Positions 1 to 14,068 of a stretch of 64,000 bases of DNA are shown here, piece by piece. The stretch covers positions 62,001 to 126,000 of the forward strand of contig NOWV01000165.1 in NCBI GenBank assembly GCA_003344405.1. Reading direction: 5' to 3'. The stretch is from Trichoplax sp. H2. Its lineage: Eukaryota > Placozoa > Uniplacotomia > Trichoplacea. Each line of letters begins with the position of its first letter. Position 1 is the stretch's first letter. A program made the translations under genes and the position numbers. The notes under the pieces are model-generated. The model had not been told where the DNA came from and did no database searches. It was given only the letters and a program-made list of their open reading frames with translations.

Positions 1-1290
1 AATTTTTATCGTTGCCTTTTCTTTCGTATTTATCATTTTGGCTAAAACGGAGGTAAATCATTAATTATCAAACTTTAGCATATACTACGAATGAACCAAT
101 TCTAATCATATTTATATTACTTTATTGAATCGTAAAGTTAACGACTTCAACTGCAAATAATTATATAAATTACTGAAGAGAGCTACATATTAGTAGTGTA
201 TTTATTAGAACTTTGAATTTTATATAGGATGTTTTCAGCACTTTTCCACTAACTATGGTCAAAGTCTTGGTTATGATGGTTGGAGAATTAGATTATAATG
301 ATACGATCGTGAAAGCTATTTCCAGTGGCCGGATTAGCTATCCCAATAATATCTTGCTACTGCTTATGTTTGTCATATTTATATTCCTAATGCCGATTCT
401 GCTCATGAATTTGATGGTAATGCATATCAATGCACTCAATTGTGATTAATACTTGATGTATTGATAAATGTTACTGTTCATGTGCAAGCTATGGTAATCT
501 ACGAAATGAATTTTATATAGATTGGTTTGGCTATTGGAGATATCGATAAAATTCAAAAGAATGCTATTTTGGGACGTTTAGCAATACAGATTGATTTCTT
601 AGATGATCTGGAAAGATCGCTACCTACCTGGCTTAGAAAGAAACTTTACTCAAGTTCTGTTGTACGAAGACCTCATACATTTGGATATAAGGTAGCTTCA
701 GTAGCACGGCTTATAAATGCGAAGCGAATAACTAGGAAGTAATCTAAATTCTGTAATTTTAGTGTATTTAAGTAGAAAATGAAAACATGGTCTATGACTT
801 GTCATTAAAATTATTGAGTAATCCTCTAGAGTAAAAATTTATTGGAGTAACATCATAACTATCTTTGAGAGCAGTTCAAGCGTGAGTTAAATTACATTTC
901 TTTCTTTTCAGCTCTATTCAGTATTCTATGGCGATATAGCCCAACATGAAGACGATGATAATGAATTATGGGTGGAGGAATTTGAGAAACTTCATCGCGA
1001 AAGCGATTGGCAGAGAAAACAGTTCGTTCACTAAATTTGTAACAACACTAGAACTGCTACTTGCCTCAGTATGTATAATAAGTATCTTTATAAACACTTA
1101 ATCTAATATAACATACATTTTTCTTAGGATTAGAGCGCTATTTCATGAAATTGAAAAGATAACTATTGCATTAACGGATATCCAAAATAGTAATAGAAAT
1201 GATCAGATTTTGCCAGTTGCACAAGACCCTGCATCACTGGATAGCCATTTGGCAAGAGAAGATAATCTAGATAATACCTCACAATTTTAA
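1..1290 (+). CDS. TRPA1: TRPA1-like channel, copy 1, 3' end only
   Basis: Partial gene entering from the left edge. Exons: 1-52 (end of S5), 228-416 (pore loop and S6), 521-691 (post-S6 helix), 912-1034, and a probable last exon 1128-1290. The 189-nt pore exon carries MMVGELDY and ends MNLM; the next begins IGLAIGDIDKIQ, close to the human TRPA1 order MNLLIGLAVGDIAE. Its S6-proximal region (FLDDLERSLPTWLRKK) looks more like bilaterian TRPA1 than the other copies do. Oddity: exon 912-1034 reads into a stop at 1032-1034. The next exon, which has coiled-coil-like residues (FHEIEKITIALTDIQ) and its own stop at 1288-1290, needs a phase-2 donor that is absent as GT; a weak GC donor at 1010 would fit. 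So the protein either ends at 1034, uses that GC site, or carries a small frame lesion. Family call is firm; the C-terminus is not. Confidence 0.85.
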
Positions 1291-3038
1291 ATCAATTACA
1301 GACCATAACAAACAAGGGATGCTATTACCGCATAACTTTGCGTCTAAATTAGTAGGTTGATTCGAAAAATTTATTCTTATTCAAGTACACGATAAATATA
1401 GTTTAAAGTAGAAATTGCATTCATCTCTCATCTCTAACACTTCGTCTGCTAAAACTAACTTGAAAGTAGGATAATAACTTATTAGGACGGTAATGAATAT
1501 TGGTACGCTTCGTAAATATAAACTTAATTAATATTGGTTCTAATGTTGAATCTACTAAATAATTAGATATCAAACTAGTAGCAAAGATCAGATATCTATT
1601 TTAAATAAATCCTGTTCTACAAACATTATTTTTAACAAATGTATGTGGCCTATATTGCTCATAATGTATAATGAGAAAAATTAGCTAGTTATGATTATGT
1701 ATTGGTATTTAGCTTTATATTCTATCTCACAGATTACTTGTAACATTAACAATGCCTTTACTTCACATTACATATTTCAAAGAAGTAGAGACGATATTTC
1801 CATACTCATATATTAATTTAGTTAAAATGAGTTACAAACAGCGGTACATTGGCATACCTGTGCATGTTTTATATCATACAAAATTGATAAAAGCGACCAA
1901 TGTATTAACGGTCCATCATGCTAGGGCAAATGCTTACTTTCCTCTACCTCTAATCCAGTAATAAATGAACATAGTTATCGATAGAATATTTGAGTTAGCC
2001 TGATAGCTAATTGGCACGAAAAAGAAAGCATCTACAATTCATCAATTTTTTAATTATTATGCAACAGCGATTAAGTAGCTATAGCCCTGCAATTCTGTAT
2101 TTACAAGCGATATTTTTACAATTATTGTACATATCTATTATATGAAGGCTTATAATCAATACTAGGAATAAGTTACATATGCTCTAGTGCGTCCCAAGCA
2201 TATCGGTGGAGTATTGCGTACGGTAGTTATACTGCATTTATGCAGGATATCATGATATAAATATTTTTGATAGAAAAATTATAAAGTTAAGATTTGCCCC
2301 TGATTGATAATGAAAATCGTTTGATTATTAGCAGATATTGTAAACATTTAGACTACCAATCCTTTATAACGTTTAATGAGCTTGCTCATGTTGATTGGAT
2401 ATATAAGACCTCCATCATTTTTAGTAATTACATTAAATGAAGTTTCTGCAAGTTAAACTAATACACTCAATACCATAATAATTCTTGCATTCAGATTACG
2501 TAGGATGGATGAAAAACTGTAGATAAAGGTATATTGCCGATTTACCACATCTTTCAATAAAAATACCTTACTTACATAGTCGATCCTTGCTACTCTATGA
2601 TTCTACCTGTCTATTTCTAAAATGGAAGAATGCTATAAAGCATCAGCTTACTAGAAATTAGATATAACGATACTTAATAGACAGAGTCAAATTGTCTGCA
2701 TCATTACAATTAACAATCTGTTGACCATATTGCGACATGGAAATAATTCATTTATCTCTGTTGTTGCTATGGCTTAGGACAACAGATTGATTTATAATTG
2801 AATAGGGCTTTATTTTATCAGTATCATCCAAATAAAGCACGGGTTATATCAAGTGACCTTTTACGTCAGTCTGCAACCTTATGCATTATTTAGCAAAGTA
2901 AATTTGGATAATATTTTGGTGCAGTAAGAATGTAATATGACTATAGTTTACAATTTTAATTGGAATGCCATTAGAAGATCTTGTCGATGTCTGAAATTAA
3001 TCCATTCTTGAATCAGTCAAATCAACAGTAACAGTAAA
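1291..3038. other. Spacer between copies 1 and 2
   Basis: AT-rich, about 1.75 kb. A short open frame at 1752-1961 has no recognisable family or splice context and is probably chance. An AATAAA at 1604-1609 is a possible polyadenylation signal for copy 1. The promoter of copy 2 must lie here, but I see no clear core element. Confidence 0.6.
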
Positions 3039-6000
3039 ATGCCAAGAAAGCCTACAATTACTAGAAATGGGAGTATCTTTGATGCAGCAAAGGTGAATCC
3101 TGCTCATGACATAATTCAGGTAGGAAATCAATCATTTTTATGAGTAGTTAATGCAATCGTTTCGTATTAACATCATCACAATTCGCGATTGATCTTGATA
3201 CGTATAATCTAATCCTAGTGATAGCTATGTGTCTAATTAAATATCTTTGCTTAAATCTTTTTAGAATAAAGTTAGTAATATTTTCTCTATTATTCCTGTA
3301 ATTAAATTAATGTTCGCATACGAGATTTTATTGAGTAGTATTTTTAGCAGATTAAGCGCTACAGAACTGTCATAGTAATACACCTGATTACAGTTATCTT
3401 TTATTACACTATGAATCTACCAGGTGAAATTTTCCTATTTCAAATTGACTATAGTGCGCTATCTCCATATTATTAGTTTTACTTTTACTATGTAACGCTA
3501 ATTTTAATTAGTAATGGTGTTGATCACGTTGGATATTTACCATATTATACATTGAAAAGTAGCTATAATTTATTTAATAATTGTGTGTTGCTTAGCCAAT
3601 TCATCAAAAGTGGCTATTGTTCACATTTACGATGACATTTATCTGGAAAACAAAAATTAACCAATTGTATTAATCGAACTATATTTTTCTGCCTACTAGG
3701 CATCGAAAAATAGCGATATGCTGCTTTTACAGCACTATTTACCCCGCAGAGGTACAAATATCAGTAATAACTCTATTGACCGCAATCATTTATCATCGTT
3801 ACACTATGCTGCAAGAAACGATGACGTGGAAAGGATTGAAGCAATCATTTCTCATAGTTCAAGCGGTATGTCCAATTGGATACAGACTACTAAGACTTTG
3901 TTAACAGTTTTAGCATCAGTGTTCTTCTGCGTAATGATTTTACTGATTTCAATTTCACAACTTGTGCATTACCGTATAGTATAAATTACAAAAGATGCTA
4001 AAAATTTTAATGCAATTAAACTTAGAAACACCAAGTTGTAGTCCAACTATTGCATATTGTTATGTTTTTAGTAATGAGTTCACTCCGTGAGTAAGATTTG
4101 TAACTAATATTTATTATTGATGATCGGTATTTATAGCTACATCAGGTTACATATCAATACGATTACAATTTATACTTCCTACTACAATTAGTAAATTATC
4201 AGTCCGTCTTTTACAATGTTATCCCTTACAGTATTAATTGACCGTATCATCATGCGCCGATCAATTTATTAGACTTTTGGACGTCTTCGTATCAATATTA
4301 ACGTGACTTAACGTCACTTTTCTACAATGATGTTTTACTGATTCATAATAATTTGATGAATTGTATTAGATGTAAATATCAAAGGGCTCGATAACATGAC
4401 TCCATTACATTTAGCAGCTACATCTAATAAAGTTGCTGCTTTAAGGACGTTACAAATGTATAATGCAGATTCTTGTGCCCAAAATTCTGAAGGTAATATA
4501 CCACTACATTGTGCAGCAAAAGCAGGAAGTTTAGATGGTTGCAGGGTTAGTAACTCCTTTTACTGACACCCTCAAGTAAATTTATTTTTTTCTTGCCTAA
4601 AAAGGTGTAAATTTAACGGAAAAGTCTAAGTTTCTTATCGTTTACTCTTAAATTCATACCCAATTACTTTGTAAATAAGAGTAACAGTTTTGCTGACAGC
4701 ATTTAAATATTAGATTTAGCAAGTACGTATCTCGAACATGTTAGATAGATTTATATGTACGGAAGTAGAAAGATAAAGGAAACAAACATAAATAATAAAT
4801 TAAACTTTATTTAATGACAGCCTTTCATTTAATCACGCCTCTAAATGATAGTATTTGCTAAATACTTTTATATCGATTTTACTAGTAGTATCGCATCGCA
4901 TGTAAGATCAATCTCATCTAGGCATTCTAACTATTCTAAGATTTCGATTTTATTGATTGATACATAAAAGGTCTAAGAAAATAGAAATATCGGAGCTCAT
5001 TGTGTCGTAATGGATAGTAGCTAGCTAAGATTCCTTTTTAGTTAGTTAGTCGGTTGGATGGTCAACTAGTTTTTCAATTGATATTTAATTGTAAAGACTA
5101 TAATCTTGGGTGCCAAGATTCCTTCAGTAATAAATGATAGTAAATCTCTAACTATCTCGTCTACATCATCTGTGACGCTATAATTATACCATAGTATTCG
5201 GTCGTTAGAACTGAATTATTTGGTGATATAGCTAATCTTGCCTCTTTAAGTTAGCAAGTGGTGTTCTCCGCAAGGATTGGCGTGTGTAGACTACTTTGTC
5301 ACTAGTGGTGTGTGACACCACCTAAGTTAATAACAGATCTAGATCGTAATAACTGTTCAGTGCCCTCACTTTAAGTTATTGTTTCTTACAGATATTGCAA
5401 TTAGTCTATTTATCTTAGACTAATAACATCACTTATGAATTTCTATTACAGGAATTACTTAGCAAACAGCCATTTACGATAGATTGCATAAATAGAAACG
5501 AAGCAACGCCATTACATATGGCTTGTATCGGCGGTCATGCATCGGTTTGCCTAGAATTAGTAAGCTAAAAGTACCTTTGAAATTATAGAAAGAGGTCTCA
5601 CTTAGTTTTATTTTGTTTTAGCATAAAATGGTAACTAACCAATAGGAGTTTTACAGATTAATCGTGGGGCTGATATTATGGCTAAAACTGCTGATGGTAG
5701 TTTACCAATTCACATAGTAGCTAAGCAAGGTAATGTGGAAATTATGGAGCTATTACTTTCAGCTTACACAGCGAAATATTCTCGCCGAGAAGATTACATC
5801 ATGGAATGCAATTATGATGGTGCTTCAGTTTTACATCGAGCCGTACAAGGGCGTCAAGAAATGGTATAATCAATATTTCATTCTTTGCGACTTGCTTTTA
5901 TGTTATTATAGCAACATTAGCGAATTACTTCACTATTCATTTTTTCGTGGTCTTAAGTCTTTTCATTTCGATTAGATATAAGTTTATGCAATATTCTGAG

Positions 6001-9000
6001 TATTGTTTATTTATTCTTGCCATAACTGTTATATTATAACAAAAAGTGATAAAATGGATTTGCTGACTCATAACTTATCATCTATAAATCTTAAACATAC
6101 TCGATTAAATACGAGAATGGCAGCATCTACTACATTCCAGATAGAATACAGTGCATGTTCCTACTTTTTCCAACCGATTCTATACATAAGTACATTCTAT
6201 CATACAGTTAAATCAATTGCGATACTGTCAAATTATAAAATCCCTGTACTCCATCATATCGATAAAATCTTATATTTAAAACAGCTAATAGCTTTCCTAC
6301 GTAAATAATTTTAGGCTATTCAGTTTTGCTTAGACAATGGTGCAGATACTTCTGTTCGTGATGTAAGTTCAAGAAATCTGTAGTTGCTATCGGACTCATT
6401 TTGTTATCCTAATGATAGACTTATTTGCAAAAAATAGCAAATTAACGCGTATCTGATAATTGCCTACTAAAATATTTAGATATAGATTCTTTGGATTAAT
6501 TAGGGACTTCTTTTCTTCCATATCATTAATTAGAAGCGTGGATTTACTCCTTTACACTATGCCGCAATCAGTAATCACAGCTCATTAATGCAACTACTAA
6601 TACAAACAAAACCTGCAATCGATGCACGCGATGATGATCACCGAACCCCATTACACCAAGCAGCAATATTTAGTTTTATCGACATTATGGAAATATTAAT
6701 CAAGGCGGTAGGTATTTAAAATCAAGCAGAATCCTTGGCATATTAATTGCGCTATTTGGTATAGTATTGGACTTCGTATATTCTCTTTGTGTATGTGAGC
6801 CAAAAAACTTCTGGATTCCTTTATTTTTATAATATAGTAGAATAGATTTCTATTTGATCACAAGTGACCGCGTAAATGATTTCTCCTAATGAAGTAGCGT
6901 GGAATTAGATTCTAGCTTAATTTCAGACCATTATCTTCTTATATGTATTGAATTGATGTACTTTAAACTGTTTATGGCAACTAATGCTAAAAAATTTTGT
7001 AAACAGTCATTTAATGATATCCTAATTCAGTAGTCTGCTCTTATTTTGTTAGGGAGCTAGTATCGATGCTAGTGACAAAGAACAAAATACACCATTGCTC
7101 CTAGCTGCTTATAGAAATAAGATTGAAGCAGTACAATATCTAATCGACCTCCATTGCAATATTCACGCTAATGATATTAAAGGAAGAAATTGTCTGCACT
7201 TAGCTATTGCCGGAAGCAACGATGAATTGGAGTTACTAAATTATTTATTATCAGTAAATCGATATCTAGTTATCCTAATGTTCTCGATGCTGCCTAAGCA
7301 ATTCTAATTACAGCATATGTAAACATTTGGGGAAAGATGTCTACTATTAAAGAAAATAGTCATGGTGTAATCTATCATCTCTATTTTAGATTTATAAAGT
7401 ACCATATCTTGAATCAACTGATAACTACGGGAAAACTCCGTTACATTATGCTTGCCAAGATGGAAAATACAAGGTATGTTCATTTCAGAAATTTTCTAGT
7501 GTATCAATTTTTAAATTTTATTCTAAGTGAGCCGTTAAAAATTCGCTTAATGATGGCTATGGCTAACCATTTATTATGACAGATTGTTAATTTACTATTA
7601 AAGTATGAAATAAATGTTTACCTGGTCGATCAAGATGGCAATAACTGCTTCCATTTAGCATGCAAGTAAGTTTATTATAAGTAATAAGTAGCTGTTAATG
7701 CTATGATAATTGTGTTACGTATCTTAAGATTTAATGTAATCATTAAAATAATATAGGAATAGTTATCCTGATATTGCAGAGCTGCTATTAAACCATTCAG
7801 CTGGTCTATTGAATAGTGAAAATGCAGATAACTGCAATGGCTTGCATATCTCCGTGATTAAAGGATGTCCTAGTACCGTTAGATTGCTACTTCAACATGG
7901 GGCTGAAATTGATCGAAGGTTAAACCAAGAAAATTTAGCTTAGCAACTTTGTGCTTACTATTCGTAATTTTAATCTTATCGATTATTTTTGTGATAGAAA
8001 TGCTAGCTATAGCACGCCACTAGATACAGCTCGTATGAATGGTTCTCACCAGATTGTTCAATTATTAATTGATCATGGTGCAGCTCTCAATACATTAAAT
8101 CGATCTGGGGTACAAATTGTTTAAACAACAATAATTACAGGGCGATCGATAATCCAGTTCTGTATTCTACAACTGTATATTGCTAAACTGATAATTTACA
8201 AACATAAATTTTCTCGTATTCCCGGATATTTCTTTTAGGAATCAGCATTGCACATTGCAGCAAGACATGGCAAAGCAGATATTGTTAAACTTTTATTAAA
8301 TTGTGGAGCGGACTGCACAATTGAAAATAACCGTCAAAAAAATAGTCTAGAGATTGCAATCCAGCACGATCAACAAGGTGTAGCCATTGAAATTGCCACC
8401 AAGCCCAAGTAAGAAATTATAGAAATAAACGTAGGAATTGATTTTGCCGAAGATTTGAACACATCATCATCTCTTCTATATAAGCAAATAAATTTAGTAT
8501 CAAATTCTAGTAAATAAAATTAAATAGGAGCAATTTTTTCAGCACCAGAATTGATTTTGCTAAAGATCTAAGTGTATAAGCAGCTTATGCTAATGTAGCT
8601 ATTTGATTTATTAATAAATTTCAGTAAATATATTTAAAAATAAGTAATCCATCTGGTGTAGTTATAGATGGTACTTAAGCATCTACGTAGACCATCAACT
8701 CATCCAAGATAACTGTATAAATAAAAGTGCCATCGAACTTCAGCATGTATAATCAATATTGAACTGGTTTAGTTTTAGGAATGACTTTGCTAACAATTCC
8801 GAGAGAATAACAAGTTCACATATCTGCAGTGTTTGACTTTGCTATCTAATATAAAGGAAACAAGTATTGCATATTCATTTAATGGTCAGAATTAATTTCT
8901 CTACTATACTTCACAAATAAGCAAACCAGTTAAATTTTAGCCGTATACTGATTTTATTCCATCACCTGCCATTTCTAACTAATGGAAACGCAAGGTATAT

Positions 9001-12000
9001 TTGAACTTTGCTACTGTAAGTGACCTACTGCCTACTCAATCATCAGATTTCCAAAGTCTCATGGTCAAATTAAATTTTAGATCTATAGGATGACATTCAA
9101 TTATATTACAATTCTTATTCATTTATCCCGTAGCAAGATGAAAGGGAACCCGTTCTGCTAAGTGTAATTAGTGTGTAGATCATGCAAAGAAATTTATAAC
9201 AGCGGATTTTATTACTGATTCTCTACCGATTGAGATACCGTACTATGTAAAAGTAAAACAAGCTCTGGCAAGTAATGAAAACTTCTTACAATAGTAGATC
9301 ATAGGAATAAAGGACAAAAAACTATAATAACAGAAAAACTTAGATACGTAAATATGTTATCTAACTTGTTTACAATATGACTATGGCGAACAACATCATT
9401 AAACACTTATGGAACTTAATATGAGAATAAAATTCTATGATTAGTATTACACTCTACGAAGCTGAAATCAATATATTTGAATCATCACAAATGTTACTTA
9501 AATATACCCTATTATTGTCAACAACCTAAGATTTTGGTATTATTTTTAAGTTATGCCTAATTTACTTCTACATAAAATTTGACAACATTAGCTTGTCTAA
9601 TAACTTCACTACACAGGAATATAAATTCTACTACATAATGAGATTATGTAATATTTCTTTTACCGTATATGTTTACACCAATTTCTAGGTCTTATTTTCT
9701 TGTTCTTGTTAATAGAAATCGCGATCTTTTGCTTAAAGTTGGTAAAGAGAACATAACAACAATGCAATCAATTATCCAAAAGATGCCAAAAGTTGCTTCG
9801 GTTAGTTAGAATCGTCACCAGCTTAAATATTTTCTTTTATAGCACATATACCGTACATATAACCTAGACCAAGTTAGTTAAGAAGGATCCCTACTATCGG
9901 CAATTTTTACGAATTTTTTTCCATCAGCTCAATTTTAAAGCATCAATCTATACTTTTTCAAACCTAAAATATTTCATCAACTTTATACATCGCATTATTT
10001 CGATATTGTATCCCACTATGTAGGAAGTGATGAATACCTGCATTAAGAAATCGTCAACATTTGATCGCGAAGGCAAGAATATCTATACAGTGAGTTAATT
10101 TCATTATTTTGGCTGTTTTTCCTTTAGAGTAGAAAAGATAGGATGGAGAAATATACTTTAAGAATAATTTAGAGAATGAAATAAAAAGACCGCATTAAAC
10201 TAGATACCAATGATAACCTTAAACTGAATATGTTCTTATTCTCTATAAGCTAATGAGAAGTAAACTGCATGGTAGCTAATGACAACTCAAATTTCATATA
10301 GCGCTATCATTTTATATTTATGAAATTATAGATAGAATATGATTTTACTCTGCTTGAACCTGGAGAGGAATTGGAAGAGATGTACAATTTACCCAAAGGA
10401 ATACATAACTTAAATGCACTAACAGTAACGTATCAGCATATAGAATTATTTCGTAGAATAGCGACAAGAATATGATGATAAACCGTCAGAACGACTAGTC
10501 GTCTCTCACAGCATGCTAGCTAGAACGATCAGCGTAACTTTAGTCATATCATAATTGGTTTTTGCGTATACTTTTGCAACTAAGCCACTTCTACAATTTA
10601 GAATTTGACACTATTTAAACTATATACGATTTTCAATGTGCAGAAAAATGACTGTTTAAAATTTCCTACCCGTATTTATTACCTATAGTCTACTAATACG
10701 ACAACATCAAGTTTTATTAATAAGCTTAGCTTATAACAAAAACTTGAAGCGTAAGGAAAAGCTTTCCCAGTACAAAGCATTTCTTAGCAAGATGAGAGTT
10801 TAATTTATTTCGAAAGGAATTAATATGACAATTAATACCAGTTTTACGTTCTTTGTACAAGATTTGTGAAATCGTTATAGCTATATTTAGTCCATTAGCC
10901 TAATTATCTCATATATTATCTTATCACTATTGCAACAGACAATCGTCTCATCTAATCACGTCGGTCTCCTCGAACATCCACTTTCTGCAAGATTGTTAGA
11001 TACTAAATGGTTAATTTACTATGCTTGTAATCTGTTATTGATCATCTAATATAGTGATATTGACGTTGTTGGTTTAATACGTGATCCGTCATCAATCTTA
11101 GGTCGCATTTTGGTCGAAGAGTCTACGTATTCAACTTAATGATTTATATCTTATTCATCGTGGCTTTGACAGCTTATGTCCTCAATATTGAAGATTATTT
11201 TAATTCAGCTTATAGTAAAGTCCACTTAATAGGACTTCAGCCGTCGAATGCTTTTTCAGGAAATGCCAAACCCGCTAGTCGTTCAATATCTGCCTTTTCT
11301 AATTCAACCAGTAATGGTACCGTAATTGATGTAAGCGAAAAGAGTAGAAATGTTATACTGTTTTTACTATTTTAGTAACTACTCGGCAACATATCTTTAC
11401 AGTCATCAAATCTTTACAATCTTTATTAATAGCTACAATTTAAATGTATTTAACCGAAATTTAAAATATCCAACTTATTAGGATATTGCGAGAAACCATT
11501 CATCAATTCCTATTCTTAAAGCTCTTATTCTAGTATTTTCGATCGTCAATTTGATTCGTGAGATTTTTCAGCTCTATCACGAGGTAAAGTAATCTATCAC
11601 CAAATCACTAGTATTGAAAACGTACTCCCTTTCCTAAGTAGTTTATCGGTCTATCCGTCACTTTTTCTCGTATTATTCACTATTATTTACTATTTTAAGT
11701 CACCTTGACTTAATCGACGAATTAATCTACTTTGATACCTCTAGAAGTGGAAATATTTCCTTTCCTATGAGAATTATTTTGAAATCGCTTTGCATACCAG
11801 TGTAATTGCCTTTGCCGTAGGTCCCGGAACAAGTTCTTATTTTTGGGCAATTGGAACATTTTCTGTTCAATTAGCATACATAGAATTAGTGATGTTCTTA
11901 AGAAAGTATGTTGGATTGTTAATCTAATTTAACCACCATCTTAGACATCTCACGGTTAATGCATATATACATGGGATAATTATCAGTAATATTTTGTATT

Positions 12001-14068
12001 CTATATATTGAATCTTTGCGTTCTTTGATGGATACAACAGACTTCCAGTTGTAGGAAAATATGTCCTTATGATACGATCTATGGTAAACACTATTCTGAA
12101 GGTATCCACAATGCAAGTAGAATGTAACTATAGAATACTACAATCATTCACCTGATCTACAGCGTTTAGACGATAAATTATGGCGATTAAATCATATATG
12201 ATATCTTATTTATCTACTAGTTTTTACTGTATTTTCATATGTCCCAAAGAGTAAAATATTTTATTACTTTCCTTAGGTTATGATTATCGTATTTATCTTT
12301 GTTATGGGTTTTGCTATCAGCTTTGGGATGCAATGCCTCCATGAGGTCGGACAACATGGTGAAAGTTGAACTTGATTAACTATTCCTTTCCAAACTTTAA
12401 AAGCATATTGATTATTCTAATTGTTACTTAACTGTATATTTTGTTAAATAAAATTATGTTTCAAGCTCGTATAAAGAGATTAAATAATGTATTAAACACT
12501 GAAGTAAACTTTTCTAAATACTAAGATATCTTAAGTATTCTGGTCGTTTCTTATTTGTATTTCTCTAATTTATAAGTTTTTAAGTGGTATTATATAGAAG
12601 CTCTATACCTCTCTATAGCGATTAGTTTGACTTTACTGCTATAAAAATTTTAAATATTATATTGATTAAATTTACTTAGGATATATTTGCATTAAACAAT
12701 TCCCTAGGTGGCGTTCAGTAACATCTTCCTGTCTGTTATTAAAGTAATTGATATGATGGTTGGGGAAATTGATTACAAAGATGTATTTCTATCTGGAATT
12801 CAAAATGGCGATATAGCCTATCCTGGAAGTTATGCAGTTTTAGTCATTTTAATTATATTCATTTTTATTATGTCGATCTTAGTCATGAATTTGATGGTAC
12901 GTATGAATTAACAATTGTTTCTACTAAATTAGAAGTTACTTCTATAATTATTTATTGGAAAATTTTGTTGATGCTAATATATTAACCAGTACAGTACGAA
13001 AGTTGATTTATCACGTAGAAGCAAGGCATAATTATGGTAGTTTCTTTACCTTTTTTACATAATATAGCGCGTATACCTGTATGCTATGTTTTCATTAGTC
13101 TTACTTAGTATCTTAATATAATAAAGAAACTAGTAAAATGTAATGACCGATCGAATATTTGCTGTAAAATCTTTTAAACTATGGATTTCAGTTGCCAAAA
13201 AATTTATTATATGTTTAATGATCAGAAGAAATTCTTTATTAGCCATAATTAATACAGGAATATGTAAATGTACTCTAGTAAATGCTACACCTGGCAGCTA
13301 GTCAAATAGGAACGCAGGATGTGTATTTATTTTGCAATATAATATAGGAAATATACTCCGCATTCAATATTAGTATGAATTCTGGATTCTTCTTAATTTT
13401 ATTTTAGATTGGTCTAGCTGTTGGTGATATAGCCGAAATGGAAAAGAAAGCTAAACTTCGACGTTTAGCAGATTTAACTGACTACTTCTACAATATTGAT
13501 AAAATTATGTCACGTCATCTTCGTAAGCAATATAAAATTGACAAGATTACATGTACTGAAGTAGAACGGATTACAGTAAGTATCGTAAAAACGAATATTC
13601 ATAAAATCGTCAATAATTCAAAAAACTTGCTATGTAAATTAACGGTTAAAATAAGATATTAACTACTTAAAATTACTCATTTTCGAAACATCAGATAGTA
13701 CATTTTGTTTTCTAGCAGTAAAGAAAGCTAATTCTCACAATTCTATTAATTAGACTGTAGATAAATCAAATTCAAACGAATGCCTGTTTGAATCGCACAA
13801 TTCTGAAATAAGCTCTCAGATGCAAGAAATGGTTCGTCAATTTGAATCTCAAAGAATGAGGTATTCGATGTTTTACAGACATGTTTTTTAAATTGAAGAT
13901 ATTGAGCATTTTTGATGAGATCTCTTTAACAGTACCCTCAAGTTTATTCTGTGAATATGATCTCATTACGCTGCCATTTTCTGTTTACATCAATTTAATA
14001 GACTGGTCGCAATGGAAGAAAAGCTTAGATTTATATGCCAAAATATGGATGATACAAGCACTTCTTAA
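3039..14068 (+). CDS. TRPA1: TRPA1-like ankyrin/TRP channel, copy 2 (complete)
   Basis: Exons: 3039-3119, 3700-3865, 4370-4545, 5452-5559, 5657-5863, 6315-6362, 6534-6707, 7053-7253, 7390-7473, 7583-7665, 7757-7918, 7998-8109, 8239-8408, 9716-9800, 10024-10089, 10332-10424, 10939-11009, 11102-11330, 11482-11583, 11745-11905, 12041-12101, 12277-12345, 12708-12896, 13408-13575, 13754-13860, 14002-14068. They join in frame to 3240 nt, 1079 residues. Sixteen ankyrin repeats (about 57-590) show TPLHLAA-type cores. The pre-S1 linker follows, then S1 (exon 18), S2 (19), S3 and S4 (20-21), S5 (22), the pore with MMVGEIDY and S6 (23), and IGLAVGDIAEMEKK (24). The last two exons are charged and coiled-coil-like. 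The start is the ATG that makes exon 1 end in DIIQ, matching DILQ of copies 3 and 4. TRPA1 channels are plasma-membrane, calcium-permeable cation channels opened by irritants or temperature in bilaterians; the stimulus here is unknown. This copy diverges most among the complete ones. All its introns are GT-AG. Confidence 0.93.
8409..9715 (+). other. Intron 13 of copy 2 (1.3 kb) with degenerate repeat
   Basis: Longest intron of copy 2. A motif like GAATTGATTTTGC recurs at 8435, 8548 and, more degraded, 8779. The spacings are 113 and 231 bases, roughly one and two periods. I see no open frame in it. Confidence 0.4.

Noticed and set aside
255-449. Individual short open frames in each copy read as separate small genes
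   Set aside because: They are single exons that run past their donor sites; splice sites and phases join them into full channels.
1752-1961. 69-codon forward open frame in the spacer after copy 1
   Set aside because: No family signature, no paralogous counterpart in other spacers, AT-rich chance composition.
6003-6308. 101-codon forward open frame in intron 5 of copy 2
   Set aside because: Lies wholly between conserved exons 5 and 6, whose splice sites and phases match the other copies; no similarity to the family.
11919-12116. Two overlapping reverse-strand frames over exon 21 of copy 2
   Set aside because: They are antisense to a well-supported channel exon and its intron.
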